Origin: Bifidobacterium dentium JCM 1195 = DSM 20436
Lineage (GTDB): Bacteria > Actinomycetota > Actinomycetes > Actinomycetales > Bifidobacteriaceae
Length of the DNA stretch: 64,000 bases
Assembly: GCF_001042595.1 (NCBI RefSeq)
Contig: NZ_AP012326.1
Location: forward strand, 372,001 to 436,000
Direction: 5' to 3'
The translations under genes and the position numbers were made by a program. The notes below the pieces were generated by a model. That model saw only the letters and a program-made list of their open reading frames with translations. It had not been told where the DNA came from and made no database searches. Each line of letters begins with the position of its first letter. Within the stretch, counting starts at the first letter, position 1. Of this stretch, positions 1 to 7,204 are shown piece by piece.

Positions 1-630
1 GCCGAGACGTTGACGCGACTGGCTGAATTCCTGCGCGCGAAGCAGGTTGAGTACGGTCACGACATCTTCCTGATCTCCGACGAGCCGTATCGCGAAATCG
101 TATTCGACGGCGGCACCCAGCCGTACCCGAGCACGTTCTACGACAATACGCTCTCGTGCTACTCGTACTCCAAGTCGCTGAGCCTGCCGGGCGAGCGCAT
201 CGGCTATGTGGCGGTGAATCCACGTGCCACCGATGCCGAGCTGATCGTGCCGATGTGCGGCCAGATCAGCCGCGGAACCGGGCATAACTGCCCGAGTTCC
301 AGCATCCAGCTGGGCGTGGCCAAGGTGGTCGACGAGACCAGCGATCTTTCCGTGTATGAAACGAACATGAACCTGCTGTACGACGCGCTCACCCGCCTCG
401 GATTCGAAGTGGTGCGCCCCGGCGGCACGTTCTACATCTTCCCGAAGGCGTTGGAGGACGACGCCAACGCCTTCTGCATGAAGGCCAAGGATTACGACCT
501 GATTCTCGTGCCGTCCGACAGCTTCGGCGTGCCGGGCTACTTCCGTATGGCCTACTGCATCGATACGGAAAAGGTGGAGCGTTCCATCGCCGCACTGGAA
601 AGGTTCGTGCACGAGGTGTACGGGCGTTGA
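1..630 (+). CDS. PLP-dependent aminotransferase, C-terminal part (start lies outside window)
   Basis: The frame is open from the first base, so the true start is upstream and only about the last 209 residues are present. The segment SYSKSLSLPGERIGY carries the lysine expected to bind pyridoxal phosphate in class I/II (fold-type I) aminotransferases. The later RPGGTFYIFPKA and FRMAYCIDTEKVERSI stretches fit the small C-terminal domain of that fold. The amino donor cannot be read from this part; an aspartate- or aromatic-type enzyme is likely. It converges on gnd, with a perfect 12-bp hairpin between the two stop codons. Confidence 0.85.
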   Translation, partial: AETLTRLAEFLRAKQVEYGHDIFLISDEPYREIVFDGGTQPYPSTFYDNTLSCYSYSKSLSLPGERIGYVAVNPRATDAELIVPMCGQISRGTGHNCPSSSIQLGVAKVVDETSDLSVYETNMNLLYDALTRLGFEVVRPGGTFYIFPKALEDDANAFCMKAKDYDLILVPSDSFGVPGYFRMAYCIDTEKVERSIAALERFVHEVYGR

Positions 631-635
631 CGGGC

Positions 636-663
636 GAGTGCTCCCTCTGATGAGGGAGCACTC
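636..663. terminator. Bidirectional hairpin between convergent aminotransferase and gnd
   Basis: Perfect 12-bp inverted repeat (GAGTGCTCCCTC / GAGGGAGCACTC) with a 4-nt loop, just after the aminotransferase stop and just beyond the gnd stop. It lacks a long T run, so strong intrinsic termination is inferred from position and stem strength only. Confidence 0.6.
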
Positions 664-686
664 ATGTACCGTTGATCGTACGCCGT

Positions 687-1580
687 TCAGTGAGTGGCGA
701 TTTCGTCGATCTTGGTGACATGGCCGCCGAACTGGGCGCGCATGGTGGACACCACGCGCAGAATGTCGTCCGCGCCGCCTCGTGAGGTCTGGCGGGAATA
801 CAGTGCGGCCGCGGTCGCCGGCGTAGGCACGCCCAGCTCGAGCGCCGCCTCGATCATCCACTTCGCTTCGCCGGATTCATTGGCGACGGGCGGCATGGAG
901 GCAAGCGTCGGGTCGGTCCTGAAGGCGATCGCCAGCAGATCCAGCAGCCACGACTGCACCACCGATCCATCACGCCAGGAAGACATTACGGCTGCAGGGT
1001 CTTCGACCAGCTCGGACTTCACCATGGTGGCGAAACCCTCTCCGAACGCCTGCATCATGCCGTATTCGATGCCATTGTGCACCATTTTGGCGAAATGACC
1101 GCCGCCGACCGGTCCGGCCAGCACCAGACCGGAGTCGCCTTTCGGCTTCAATGCCTCGAAAATCGGGCGGGCCGATTCGAAATTCTCCTTGCTGCCGCCC
1201 ACCATCAGCGCATATCCGCGGTCGATGCCCCACACGCCGCCGGAAACGCCGCAGTCCATGAACCGAATGCCCTTGCCGTCGAGCTGTGCCGCATGACGGG
1301 TGTCGTCGGTATAACGTGAGTTGCCGCCGTCGATGATCATGTCGCCGGGCTCAAGCAGCTCGGCCAGTTCGTTGACGGTACCGTCGGTCGCTTCGCCGGC
1401 CGGCACCATGATCCATACGATGCGGGGAGCGTCGAGCGCGGCGACCAGCGCTTCCAAGCTGTCGACGGTGCGGTCCGATTCGGGCGAACGGTCGTAGCCG
1501 ACGACGTCGATGCCTGCCGCGGCGATGCGCTTCGCCATATTGCCACCCATTCGGCCGAGGCCAATCATTCCGAGCTGCAT
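687..1580 (-). CDS. gnd: 6-phosphogluconate dehydrogenase (decarboxylating), short GndA/YqeC-type
   Basis: Oxidises 6-phosphogluconate to ribulose 5-phosphate and CO2. The 297-residue protein has an N-terminal Rossmann fingerprint GLGRMGGNMA (about residues 7-16), a DGGNS motif near 84-88 and the catalytic-lysine block HFAKMVHNGIEY (Lys about 165). At about 300 residues it belongs to the short 6PGDH type, which often prefers NAD, rather than the 470-residue enterobacterial type; the cofactor is inferred. It is the third gene of a leftward gntK-gntP-gnd set, so gluconate would be imported, phosphorylated and decarboxylated by one module. A purine-rich AGAAAGAAGA precedes the ATG. Confidence 0.93.
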   Translation of the reverse strand: MQLGMIGLGRMGGNMAKRIAAAGIDVVGYDRSPESDRTVDSLEALVAALDAPRIVWIMVPAGEATDGTVNELAELLEPGDMIIDGGNSRYTDDTRHAAQLDGKGIRFMDCGVSGGVWGIDRGYALMVGGSKENFESARPIFEALKPKGDSGLVLAGPVGGGHFAKMVHNGIEYGMMQAFGEGFATMVKSELVEDPAAVMSSWRDGSVVQSWLLDLLAIAFRTDPTLASMPPVANESGEAKWMIEAALELGVPTPATAAALYSRQTSRGGADDILRVVSTMRAQFGGHVTKIDEIATH

Positions 1581-1680
1581 GATGATCTTCTTTCTACTGT
1601 TGGGATAGGGGTTGGGGATTGCATATGGATCCGATTGGTGATTGTTGGGAAAGGTTGCCGCCCGTTCCGTCTTCCCCGGC

Positions 1681-1712
1681 CTTCCGCAACGCAGGAAAGA
1701 AGGTTGCGGAAG
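1681..1712 (-). promoter_or_regulatory. Intercistronic hairpin between gntP and gnd
   Basis: Perfect 10-bp stem CTTCCGCAAC / GTTGCGGAAG with a 12-nt loop, in the 154-bp gap between the gntP stop and the gnd start. Flanking CGTCTTCC and GGAAGACG can form an alternative pairing. No T run follows on the minus strand, so it looks more like an mRNA processing or stability element, or partial attenuator, than a full terminator. Confidence 0.45.
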
Positions 1713-1734
1713 ACGGGACGGACGGCAAGTATTG

Positions 1735-3081
1735 TCACAGGACCAGCGAGAGCAGCATCACTCCGCCAAGGCCGACGACCGAGAGTACGGTCTCCATCAG
1801 CGACCAGGTCTTCAGCGTCTGGCCGACGGTCATGCCGAAGTATTCCTTGACCAGCCAGAAGCCGGCGTCGTTGAGGTGCGAGAAGAATACGGATCCGGCA
1901 CCGATGGCGAGTACGAGCAGTGCGAGATGCGTCGGGCTCATGCCGGTTGCGAGCGGCACCATGATGCCGGATGCGGTGACGGTGGCGACGGTAGCGGAAC
2001 CGGTGGCGAGACGAATGAGCACGGCTACCAGCCAGCCTGCGATCAGCGGGTTCATGGCGGATTCGGTGATTGAGCTGGCAATCACATCGCCGATGCCGGA
2101 ATCGACCAAGGTCTGCTTGAAACCGCCGCCGGCGGCGACGATCAGTATGATGCCGGCCACCGAACCGAACGACTGGCCGACCATGCCGTTGACCGCGTCG
2201 CGGGTGAACTTCTGCAGGTAACCGAGCACGACCATCGCGAAGATCGTGGTGAGCAGCAGTGCGACGAGCGGGGTGCCGAGGAATGCCAGCACGCGGCCCC
2301 ATGCGGTTTCGCTCTGACCGGTCAGATCAACCACGCTGGCGGCGAGCATGAGCACGACCGGTAACATGATCACGGTGATGGCCGAAGCGAATGACGGGCG
2401 GTTCTCTGCGGATTTCGGGGCTTCGGCTTCGGCCTTGTTCTCGGGGGCGGAGATCGGCACCCACTTGGCGGCGAGCTTGCCGAACAGCGGGCCGGAGATG
2501 ATCACGGTCGGAATGGCTACGAGCAGGCCAAGCGCCAACGTGATGCCGAGATTCGCGTTCAGTGCGCCGATGGCGGTGAGCGGTCCGGGGTGCGGCGGCA
2601 CGAAGGCATGCAGGGTGGATAGGCCGGCAAGGGCCGGAATGCCCAGCAGGATGACCGGGGTCTTGGCGCGGCGGGCGGCGAAGAGCACCACCGGGATGAG
2701 AATGACCACGCCGACTTCGAAGAACATCGGGATGCCGACGATGAATGCGATCAGGGCCATGGCCCAAGGCAGGCGTTGCAGCGGCGTCTTATCCATGATG
2801 GTGTCGACGATGGTGTCCGCGCCGCCGGACTTGAACAGGATCGTGCCGATGATCGAGCCGAACGCGATGAGCAGGCCCACATTGGAGATCGTCGATCCGA
2901 CGCCGGATGTGAAGCTGTCGAATGCCTTGTCGTATTCCACTCCCGCGCATACGGCCATGGCGAACGAGCCGGCCAGAAGCGAAAGGAACGGATGCACCTT
3001 GCATACCGCGATCAGTATGACGATGATGGCGATGCCGATGATCGCCGCGGCTATAAGATTCATGAATCCTCCTTGATTCAC
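1735..3081 (-). CDS. gntP: Gluconate:H+ symporter, GntP family
   Basis: A 448-residue, very hydrophobic inner-membrane permease with about 12-14 predicted membrane spans, the usual size for GntP. Features typical of this family are FVPPHPGPLTAIGAL, the charged loop near the middle (APENKAEAEAPKSAENRP) and the C-terminal SHLNDAGFWLVKEYFGMTVGQTLKTW. It would import gluconate or a related aldonate with protons. It sits 45 bp after gntK and upstream of gnd in the same direction, which supports gluconate as the substrate. The start ATG has GGAGG about 6 bases upstream. Confidence 0.92.
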   Translation of the reverse strand: MNQGGFMNLIAAAIIGIAIIVILIAVCKVHPFLSLLAGSFAMAVCAGVEYDKAFDSFTSGVGSTISNVGLLIAFGSIIGTILFKSGGADTIVDTIMDKTPLQRLPWAMALIAFIVGIPMFFEVGVVILIPVVLFAARRAKTPVILLGIPALAGLSTLHAFVPPHPGPLTAIGALNANLGITLALGLLVAIPTVIISGPLFGKLAAKWVPISAPENKAEAEAPKSAENRPSFASAITVIMLPVVLMLAASVVDLTGQSETAWGRVLAFLGTPLVALLLTTIFAMVVLGYLQKFTRDAVNGMVGQSFGSVAGIILIVAAGGGFKQTLVDSGIGDVIASSITESAMNPLIAGWLVAVLIRLATGSATVATVTASGIMVPLATGMSPTHLALLVLAIGAGSVFFSHLNDAGFWLVKEYFGMTVGQTLKTWSLMETVLSVVGLGGVMLLSLVL

Positions 3082-3126
3082 GTGCTACGTTGCTTGGAAA
3101 AGACGGGATTGCCGTGGGATTGCGGT

Positions 3127-3666
3127 CTAGGCGGCCTGCTGCCGGGATTGCGGGGCGACGGATCGCGCATACTCGTTTACAGCGTCAAGCGCACGTTCCA
3201 CCATGGTGTCCACACTGCCTTCGATGGAAACCTCCACGCCGTTCTCGTCGGGGGAGAGCGGCTCGAGGATGGCGAACTGGCTCGGCAGAAGCGCCGGTGG
3301 CATGAAGTGCCCCTTGCGCTCGTTCAGGCGCTGCTGGATGAGTTCCTGCGTGCCGCTGAGGTGAATGAAGAAGGTCGGTACGTTCTCGGACAGTGCTTCG
3401 CGGTAGCTGCGCTTCAGCGCGGAGCTGGAGACCACGGTGTTCTCGCCGAGTGCCTCGCGTGCCACCATCCATTTGTTGATGACCTGCAGCCAGGGCCAGC
3501 GGTCCTCGTCGGTCAGGGGAATGCCGGCGGACATCTTATCGATATTGGCCTGCGGGTGGAAGTCGTCGCCTTCGGCGTACGCATAGCCGAGTCGTTCGTG
3601 AATTGCCTCCGCAACGGTGGATTTGCCGCAGCCAGCAACGCCCATCACCACTACGTGAATGCTCAT
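3127..3666 (-). CDS. gntK: Gluconokinase
   Basis: Phosphorylates gluconate to 6-phosphogluconate with ATP. The 179-residue protein begins with the P-loop GVAGCGKST (residues 9-17). It also has the substrate-side YAEGDDFHPQANIDKM and DEDRWPWLQ segments and the SSSALKRSYREAL block, all typical of GntK-type gluconokinases. Length matches the family (about 170-180). It is the first gene of the leftward gluconate operon and lies divergent from the GntR-type regulator. A good SD (GGAGAGCG) precedes the ATG. Confidence 0.94.
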   Translation of the reverse strand: MSIHVVVMGVAGCGKSTVAEAIHERLGYAYAEGDDFHPQANIDKMSAGIPLTDEDRWPWLQVINKWMVAREALGENTVVSSSALKRSYREALSENVPTFFIHLSGTQELIQQRLNERKGHFMPPALLPSQFAILEPLSPDENGVEVSIEGSVDTMVERALDAVNEYARSVAPQSRQQAA

Positions 3667-3723
3667 TGTCGCTCTCCTTCAAGTGTGCGCCTGCCGTTGC
3701 CACTTCGCATCGACATTGAGACT

Positions 3724-3753
3724 ACTATAAATCTTAAAAGTACTATCTGTCAA
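3724..3753 (-). promoter_or_regulatory. gntK promoter (TTGACA-18-TATAGT)
   Basis: On the minus strand a consensus -35 TTGACA (3748-3753) is followed after 18 bases by TATAGT (3724-3729). The expected transcription start is about 50 bases upstream of gntK. An AAAAGTACTA box lies inside the spacer and a second lies just upstream of the -35, ideal places for a repressor. Confidence 0.75.
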
Positions 3754-3766
3754 ATCAAAAGTACTA
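3736..3766. promoter_or_regulatory. Paired AAAAGTACTA boxes, candidate operator of the gluconate regulator
   Basis: AAAAGTACTA occurs at 3736-3745 and again at 3757-3766, exactly 21 bp apart (two helical turns, same DNA face). A related inverted copy (TAGTAC) lies at 3803-3808 next to the regulator's own -10. The core AGTACT is palindromic, as expected for a dimeric GntR-family protein. Binding by the adjacent regulator is inferred from position. Confidence 0.5.
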
Positions 3767-3789
3767 CGAAACGGAAAAATCGTGTGACT

Positions 3790-3798
3790 TGGTATGAT
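3790..3798 (+). promoter_or_regulatory. Extended -10 promoter for the GntR-type regulator
   Basis: TGGTATGAT is a TGn-TATGAT extended -10 without a convincing -35. It would start transcription about 170 bases upstream of the regulator's ATG, leaving a leader that contains the 13-bp tandem repeats. Confidence 0.4.
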
Positions 3799-3824
3799 TC
3801 GGGTAGTACAAATGGCGGAAATCA

Positions 3825-3866
3825 ATGGTGGAAACACATGGTGGAAACACATGGTGGACACCATGG
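3825..3866. repeat. 13-bp tandem direct repeat in the regulator leader
   Basis: ATGGTGGAAACAC is repeated exactly at 3825-3837 and 3838-3850. A partial third copy (ATGGTGGACACC, 3851-3862) and the start of a fourth (ATGG) follow, and a diverged copy precedes them (AATGGCGGAAATC, 3811-3823). With the promoters and boxes above, this is the content of the 308-bp gene-free stretch between gntK and the regulator. Confidence 0.85.
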
Positions 3867-3974
3867 GAAAGAGGGCATGCGGACAATCCGCGCAACATGC
3901 GGTCTTCGTCATGATGCAGACGTCACGGCGTGCCGCACACATGCGGAACAAGTCGGAAGCGTAAGGAGAGGGAC

Positions 3975-4700
3975 ATGGCAGCAATCGCCGAAAACGCAGG
4001 CGGCGAACTGATGCAGGATTCGGTAAGCCAAACACTGGCCATCGAAATGCTCGACGGCATATGGCAGGCCGGCGACAGTCTGACGCTGGAAGACATGCAA
4101 AGCCGTTTCGGCATCTCCCGAACCGTGGCGCGCGAAGTCGCGAAAACACTCGAATCCCTAAGCGCAGTATGGGTACGCAGACGCGTCGGACTTGTGGCGC
4201 GGCCGTTCAGCGAGTGGCAGGCACTCAACCGTCAGGTCATCGAATGGAGACTGCACTCCACGCAACGCGAACAACAGCTCTATTCACTCACCGAACTGCG
4301 ACTGGCCGTGGAACCGGCCGCCGCCGCCTCGGCGGCCCGACTCGCACCCATCGACGTCAAGGCAAAATTCCCCGTCTATACGGCACAGATGCGTCAAGCC
4401 GCCGAAACCAGTGAGGAAGGCGAAGACGGGCTCTCCCGATTCCACGAGCTGGACGTGGAATTCCACAGTCTGATCCTGCGTGAAAGCGGCAACGAACTGT
4501 TCGCGGCGCTCGCCGGCACCATCGCCACCGTGCTGCGTGGGCGGGTGGAACTGGGCAAATACCCGATGAAGCCGAAGCCGGCCGCGCTCGATGCGCACGA
4601 CGCCGTGGCCGATGCCATCGCCAAAGGTGAGCCTGAACGCGCCCGCACGGCCATGCTCGACATCGTCGACGAAGTGGCCCGCGCGCTCAAATTCTTCTAG
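3975..4700 (+). CDS. GntR/FadR-subfamily transcriptional regulator of the gluconate module
   Basis: The start was chosen at the ATG preceded by GTAAGGAGAGG, giving 241 residues; an upstream in-frame ATG has no SD. Residues about 20-80 form a winged helix-turn-helix (EDMQSRFGISRTVAREVAKTLESL). The rest is an FCD ligand-binding domain with the metal-type FHELDVEFHSLIL and DAHDAVADAI helices. FadR-group regulators commonly sense organic or sugar acids. Divergence from gntK suggests it responds to gluconate or 6-phosphogluconate and represses gntK-gntP-gnd; that role is inferred. Confidence 0.88.
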   Translation: MAAIAENAGGELMQDSVSQTLAIEMLDGIWQAGDSLTLEDMQSRFGISRTVAREVAKTLESLSAVWVRRRVGLVARPFSEWQALNRQVIEWRLHSTQREQQLYSLTELRLAVEPAAAASAARLAPIDVKAKFPVYTAQMRQAAETSEEGEDGLSRFHELDVEFHSLILRESGNELFAALAGTIATVLRGRVELGKYPMKPKPAALDAHDAVADAIAKGEPERARTAMLDIVDEVARALKFF

Positions 4701-4733
4701 GGTCGCATAGCCGGGGCGCCCTCCCGCATGCGC

Positions 4734-6188
4734 TCACAGGCCCCGTCGTTTGAGATCGGCGACAAGTTGCACATAGAACTCACGCACGTCGAAACCAGGA
4801 ATGTTCTCGCGGTTCAGATCGATCATGTCGGCGTGCGAAATGCCGCGATCGCCTTGCGGCTCAATCCATGTGAAGCTCTCGCCCCAAAGGAACGAAGACC
4901 GGGCCACCAGACCGTCATTCGGACCGTCGAACCATTTGACCAGCGGATACGTGAAATTCAACGGGAACTTGCCGGTGGTCGCATGCTTCAAGCGTGAACC
5001 GACGCTACGGCACACCATACCCGCGAAACGGCTGTTGTTCAACGGTTCCGGCATAGGGCTCCGAACGGCATCGGCATGCGCTTCGGTCTGCTTGCGCTGC
5101 GGCGGGTTCGCGGATTCGGACTGCATCTCGGCGTTGAGCCTCGCACAACCGGCCTGCGTGAGATCGTGTACGGCGGCCATGAAATCCGGCTGGGGGTCGC
5201 CAAGCCGTGCGGCGGCGGCATTGTAGGCGGCCTCCACCTGACGCTGCACGGCCTCGGGAATGTTCGACAGCAGATAATCGGCGAAGCCGCAACCGCGATG
5301 CGGCGTATTGATGGTGGTCAGCGAGGCGACGAACGGCGCGGCCCCGCATCGGGCGATCGCGTAGCGCATGTCAAGACCGCCTTTGGAATGTGCGATCACA
5401 TGCACCTTGCCGCAGCCAGTCAGTTCCACGATCTGCCGGATGCGTTCGGTCAGCTCATATGCGCTACTGCGTACGGACGCCGCCGACTGATGGTTGCCAT
5501 AGTGGATGGTCGCGCCGTTTTTGCGCAACTCGTCGGGAATGCGCCCCCAATAGTTGAGCACGTTCGAGTCACGGAAGAATACGCCATGCACCAGCAGGAT
5601 CGGGTATGTCGTGGCGCAGATCCGTTCGGCTTCGCGGTCGGCGTCAAGCCGTTCCTTCGCCTCCTCGAACACGACCTCCGCGTCGGTCGTGCGAATGATC
5701 CTGACGAGCGCGATCAGATTGGCGATCGGAATCCAGCCACAGATCAGGCCGATGGCGCGAATCTTCAGGCCGAGTTGCACGGAACTGACGTACACGGCGA
5801 TCATGCCACGCCAAAACAGCAGGCTCTCCACCAGAAAACAGATGATCGCACTGCCGAGCCACAACTTCCAACCCGAAGGAAGCAGGTGGAAGGCAAGTAC
5901 GGTCTGCACGACAATCGACAACGCGGCCGACCACCAGAACGCCTTCAGCGCCGCCGTTCCCCGGTAGCAGATTTTCAGATTGCGCGCCCGCAACGTTTTC
6001 GGATGCGTCGGATTGCCGGGAATCATGATTACCGCCGCAGCCAGGACGACCGCGACCGCAACGTTCATCGCCGTCGCGGCCCCGTCGAGATGGGCGGACT
6101 CCAGCGGGAGTACGCAATTCGCGACCGCCGTGATGATGATCGTATCGACGGCCAGCCACGATGCCTCCGTCGTCATGCTGTGGTGCAT
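4734..6188 (-). CDS. Membrane-anchored alpha/beta-hydrolase, triacylglycerol lipase-like
   Basis: A 484-residue two-part protein. Residues about 10-165 contain four to five hydrophobic spans. Residues about 193-484 form an alpha/beta-hydrolase with the oxyanion segment YPILLVHGVFF and the nucleophile motif IAHSKGG (Ser about 268; a GxSxG variant with Ala in first position), as in bacterial lipases and PGAP1-like esterases. A downstream FDGPNDGLVARSS segment fits the region carrying the acid residue. The active site should face one side of the membrane; substrate unknown. The gene converges on the gluconate regulator. Confidence 0.8.
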   Translation of the reverse strand: MHHSMTTEASWLAVDTIIITAVANCVLPLESAHLDGAATAMNVAVAVVLAAAVIMIPGNPTHPKTLRARNLKICYRGTAALKAFWWSAALSIVVQTVLAFHLLPSGWKLWLGSAIICFLVESLLFWRGMIAVYVSSVQLGLKIRAIGLICGWIPIANLIALVRIIRTTDAEVVFEEAKERLDADREAERICATTYPILLVHGVFFRDSNVLNYWGRIPDELRKNGATIHYGNHQSAASVRSSAYELTERIRQIVELTGCGKVHVIAHSKGGLDMRYAIARCGAAPFVASLTTINTPHRGCGFADYLLSNIPEAVQRQVEAAYNAAAARLGDPQPDFMAAVHDLTQAGCARLNAEMQSESANPPQRKQTEAHADAVRSPMPEPLNNSRFAGMVCRSVGSRLKHATTGKFPLNFTYPLVKWFDGPNDGLVARSSFLWGESFTWIEPQGDRGISHADMIDLNRENIPGFDVREFYVQLVADLKRRGL

Positions 6189-6208
6189 GCATCCAGATTA
6201 CCGGCGAA

Positions 6209-6240
6209 ACCGGATTGCCGACAAGACCGGATTGCCGACA
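6209..6240. repeat. Short direct repeat upstream of the lipase-like gene
   Basis: ACCGGATTGCCGACA occurs twice, at 6209-6223 and 6226-6240, in the 84-bp gap between the nucleotidyltransferase stop and the lipase-like start. No function can be assigned. Confidence 0.7.
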
Positions 6241-6272
6241 GGGCGTCGTTCGTGGACGTCCGTCTACGGTGC

Positions 6273-7064
6273 CTACAGGTTCGTGTCGACGCTCCGCTGC
6301 AGATTGTCGACGATGATCTGCAAGGTGCCGCTGAGCTGATCGACGTCAGTGAACATGGTGCCGAACAGCGTGTCCAGATTGGCTTCGAAATCCTTCGGCA
6401 GGATTGCGCAATTGCGGGAGGCGAGCTTTTCCAAGCGCTTCTCGCCGGGGTGTGTAAGCCGGTTCAACGCGAACAGCACATCAAAATAGGATTCCATGAA
6501 CGCGGCCACGCGGTGGTTCACGGCGACTTCGTCACCACGGATCGCGGCTTTGCGGATCTGCGCATCGTACGACGGCAGATTGCCATGCAACAGTCGCGTA
6601 TTGCGCTCGATGATATTGCGGCGCAACGGTTCGGGGAACGGTACGGAGAAGCGCCGTTGGGCCGCGGCGAACCGGCCGTTCCGGTCAAAGACGATCGTGC
6701 TGGTGATCACGTTATGCCACAGGCAGGTCGTGTAGCCATTGCTGGCGTGGAAATGCTCGACCACATCGGCGACGCCGTTCATGAAGGAATCGAGGTCACG
6801 GTACAGGATGTCGATGTCGGTGCCGTCGTTGAGCGTGCAGTTGTCTTCGTTCTCCCAGAAATTATTGTCGATCTCCATGCGGCTGCAGTAGTCGGACAGC
6901 AGTTTCTTGCGGCGCTGCGTCGGTACGGGTGCGGTCACATACAGGTAGACGTCGTAGTCCGACTTCTCGTCGGCGTTGCCGGTTGTGCGCGAACCGCCCA
7001 ACGCAATCGCCTCGACTTCGGGCCATGCGTGCATTGCCTCAAATAGTTCCTCCACGGATGACAT
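6273..7064 (-). CDS. Nucleotidyltransferase-fold protein (DUF4037-like)
   Basis: A 263-residue protein whose N-terminus carries the polymerase-beta-type nucleotidyltransferase signature GGSRTTGN (about 23-30) followed by SDYDVYLY (about 35-42), with a further acidic DGTDIDILY segment. The C-terminal half is helical (EPLRRNIIERNTRLL, HRVAAFMESYFDVLFALNRL), resembling DUF4037 or aminoglycoside-nucleotidyltransferase-like helical domains. It could nucleotidylate a small molecule or a protein; no partner antitoxin gene is adjacent, so an MNT/HEPN toxin pair is unlikely. Substrate unknown. Confidence 0.75.
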   Translation of the reverse strand: MSSVEELFEAMHAWPEVEAIALGGSRTTGNADEKSDYDVYLYVTAPVPTQRRKKLLSDYCSRMEIDNNFWENEDNCTLNDGTDIDILYRDLDSFMNGVADVVEHFHASNGYTTCLWHNVITSTIVFDRNGRFAAAQRRFSVPFPEPLRRNIIERNTRLLHGNLPSYDAQIRKAAIRGDEVAVNHRVAAFMESYFDVLFALNRLTHPGEKRLEKLASRNCAILPKDFEANLDTLFGTMFTDVDQLSGTLQIIVDNLQRSVDTNL

Positions 7065-7137
7065 CGTTTACCTCTCTCCACCTCTTCGTTGAGTGACGCA
7101 TCCTTGCGCCATCGCTGCAAACGTTTGACATCCTAGC

Positions 7138-7172
7138 ACATGGAACGGGAAGCGTGGCCGTCCGTTCCATGT
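7138..7172 (-). terminator. Hairpin after the MFS transporter gene
   Basis: An 11-bp inverted repeat ACATGGAACGG / CCGTTCCATGT, starting 33 bases beyond the MFS stop on the minus strand and upstream of the nucleotidyltransferase gene. No T run is present, so the terminator role is tentative. Confidence 0.4.
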
Positions 7173-7204
7173 GCGGCGGCATGCGGCGGCTCGTGGTGGC
7201 TTGG

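Noticed and set aside
1735..4700. Horizontal transfer of the gluconate module
   Set aside because: Codon use and GC look like the rest of the window and no integrase, IS or att-like repeat flanks it; only the promoter region is AT-rich.
5076..7046. A 656-codon open frame on the + strand
   Set aside because: It runs antisense over the lipase-like and nucleotidyltransferase genes, which have clear motifs; the product is His/Arg/Gly-rich noise.
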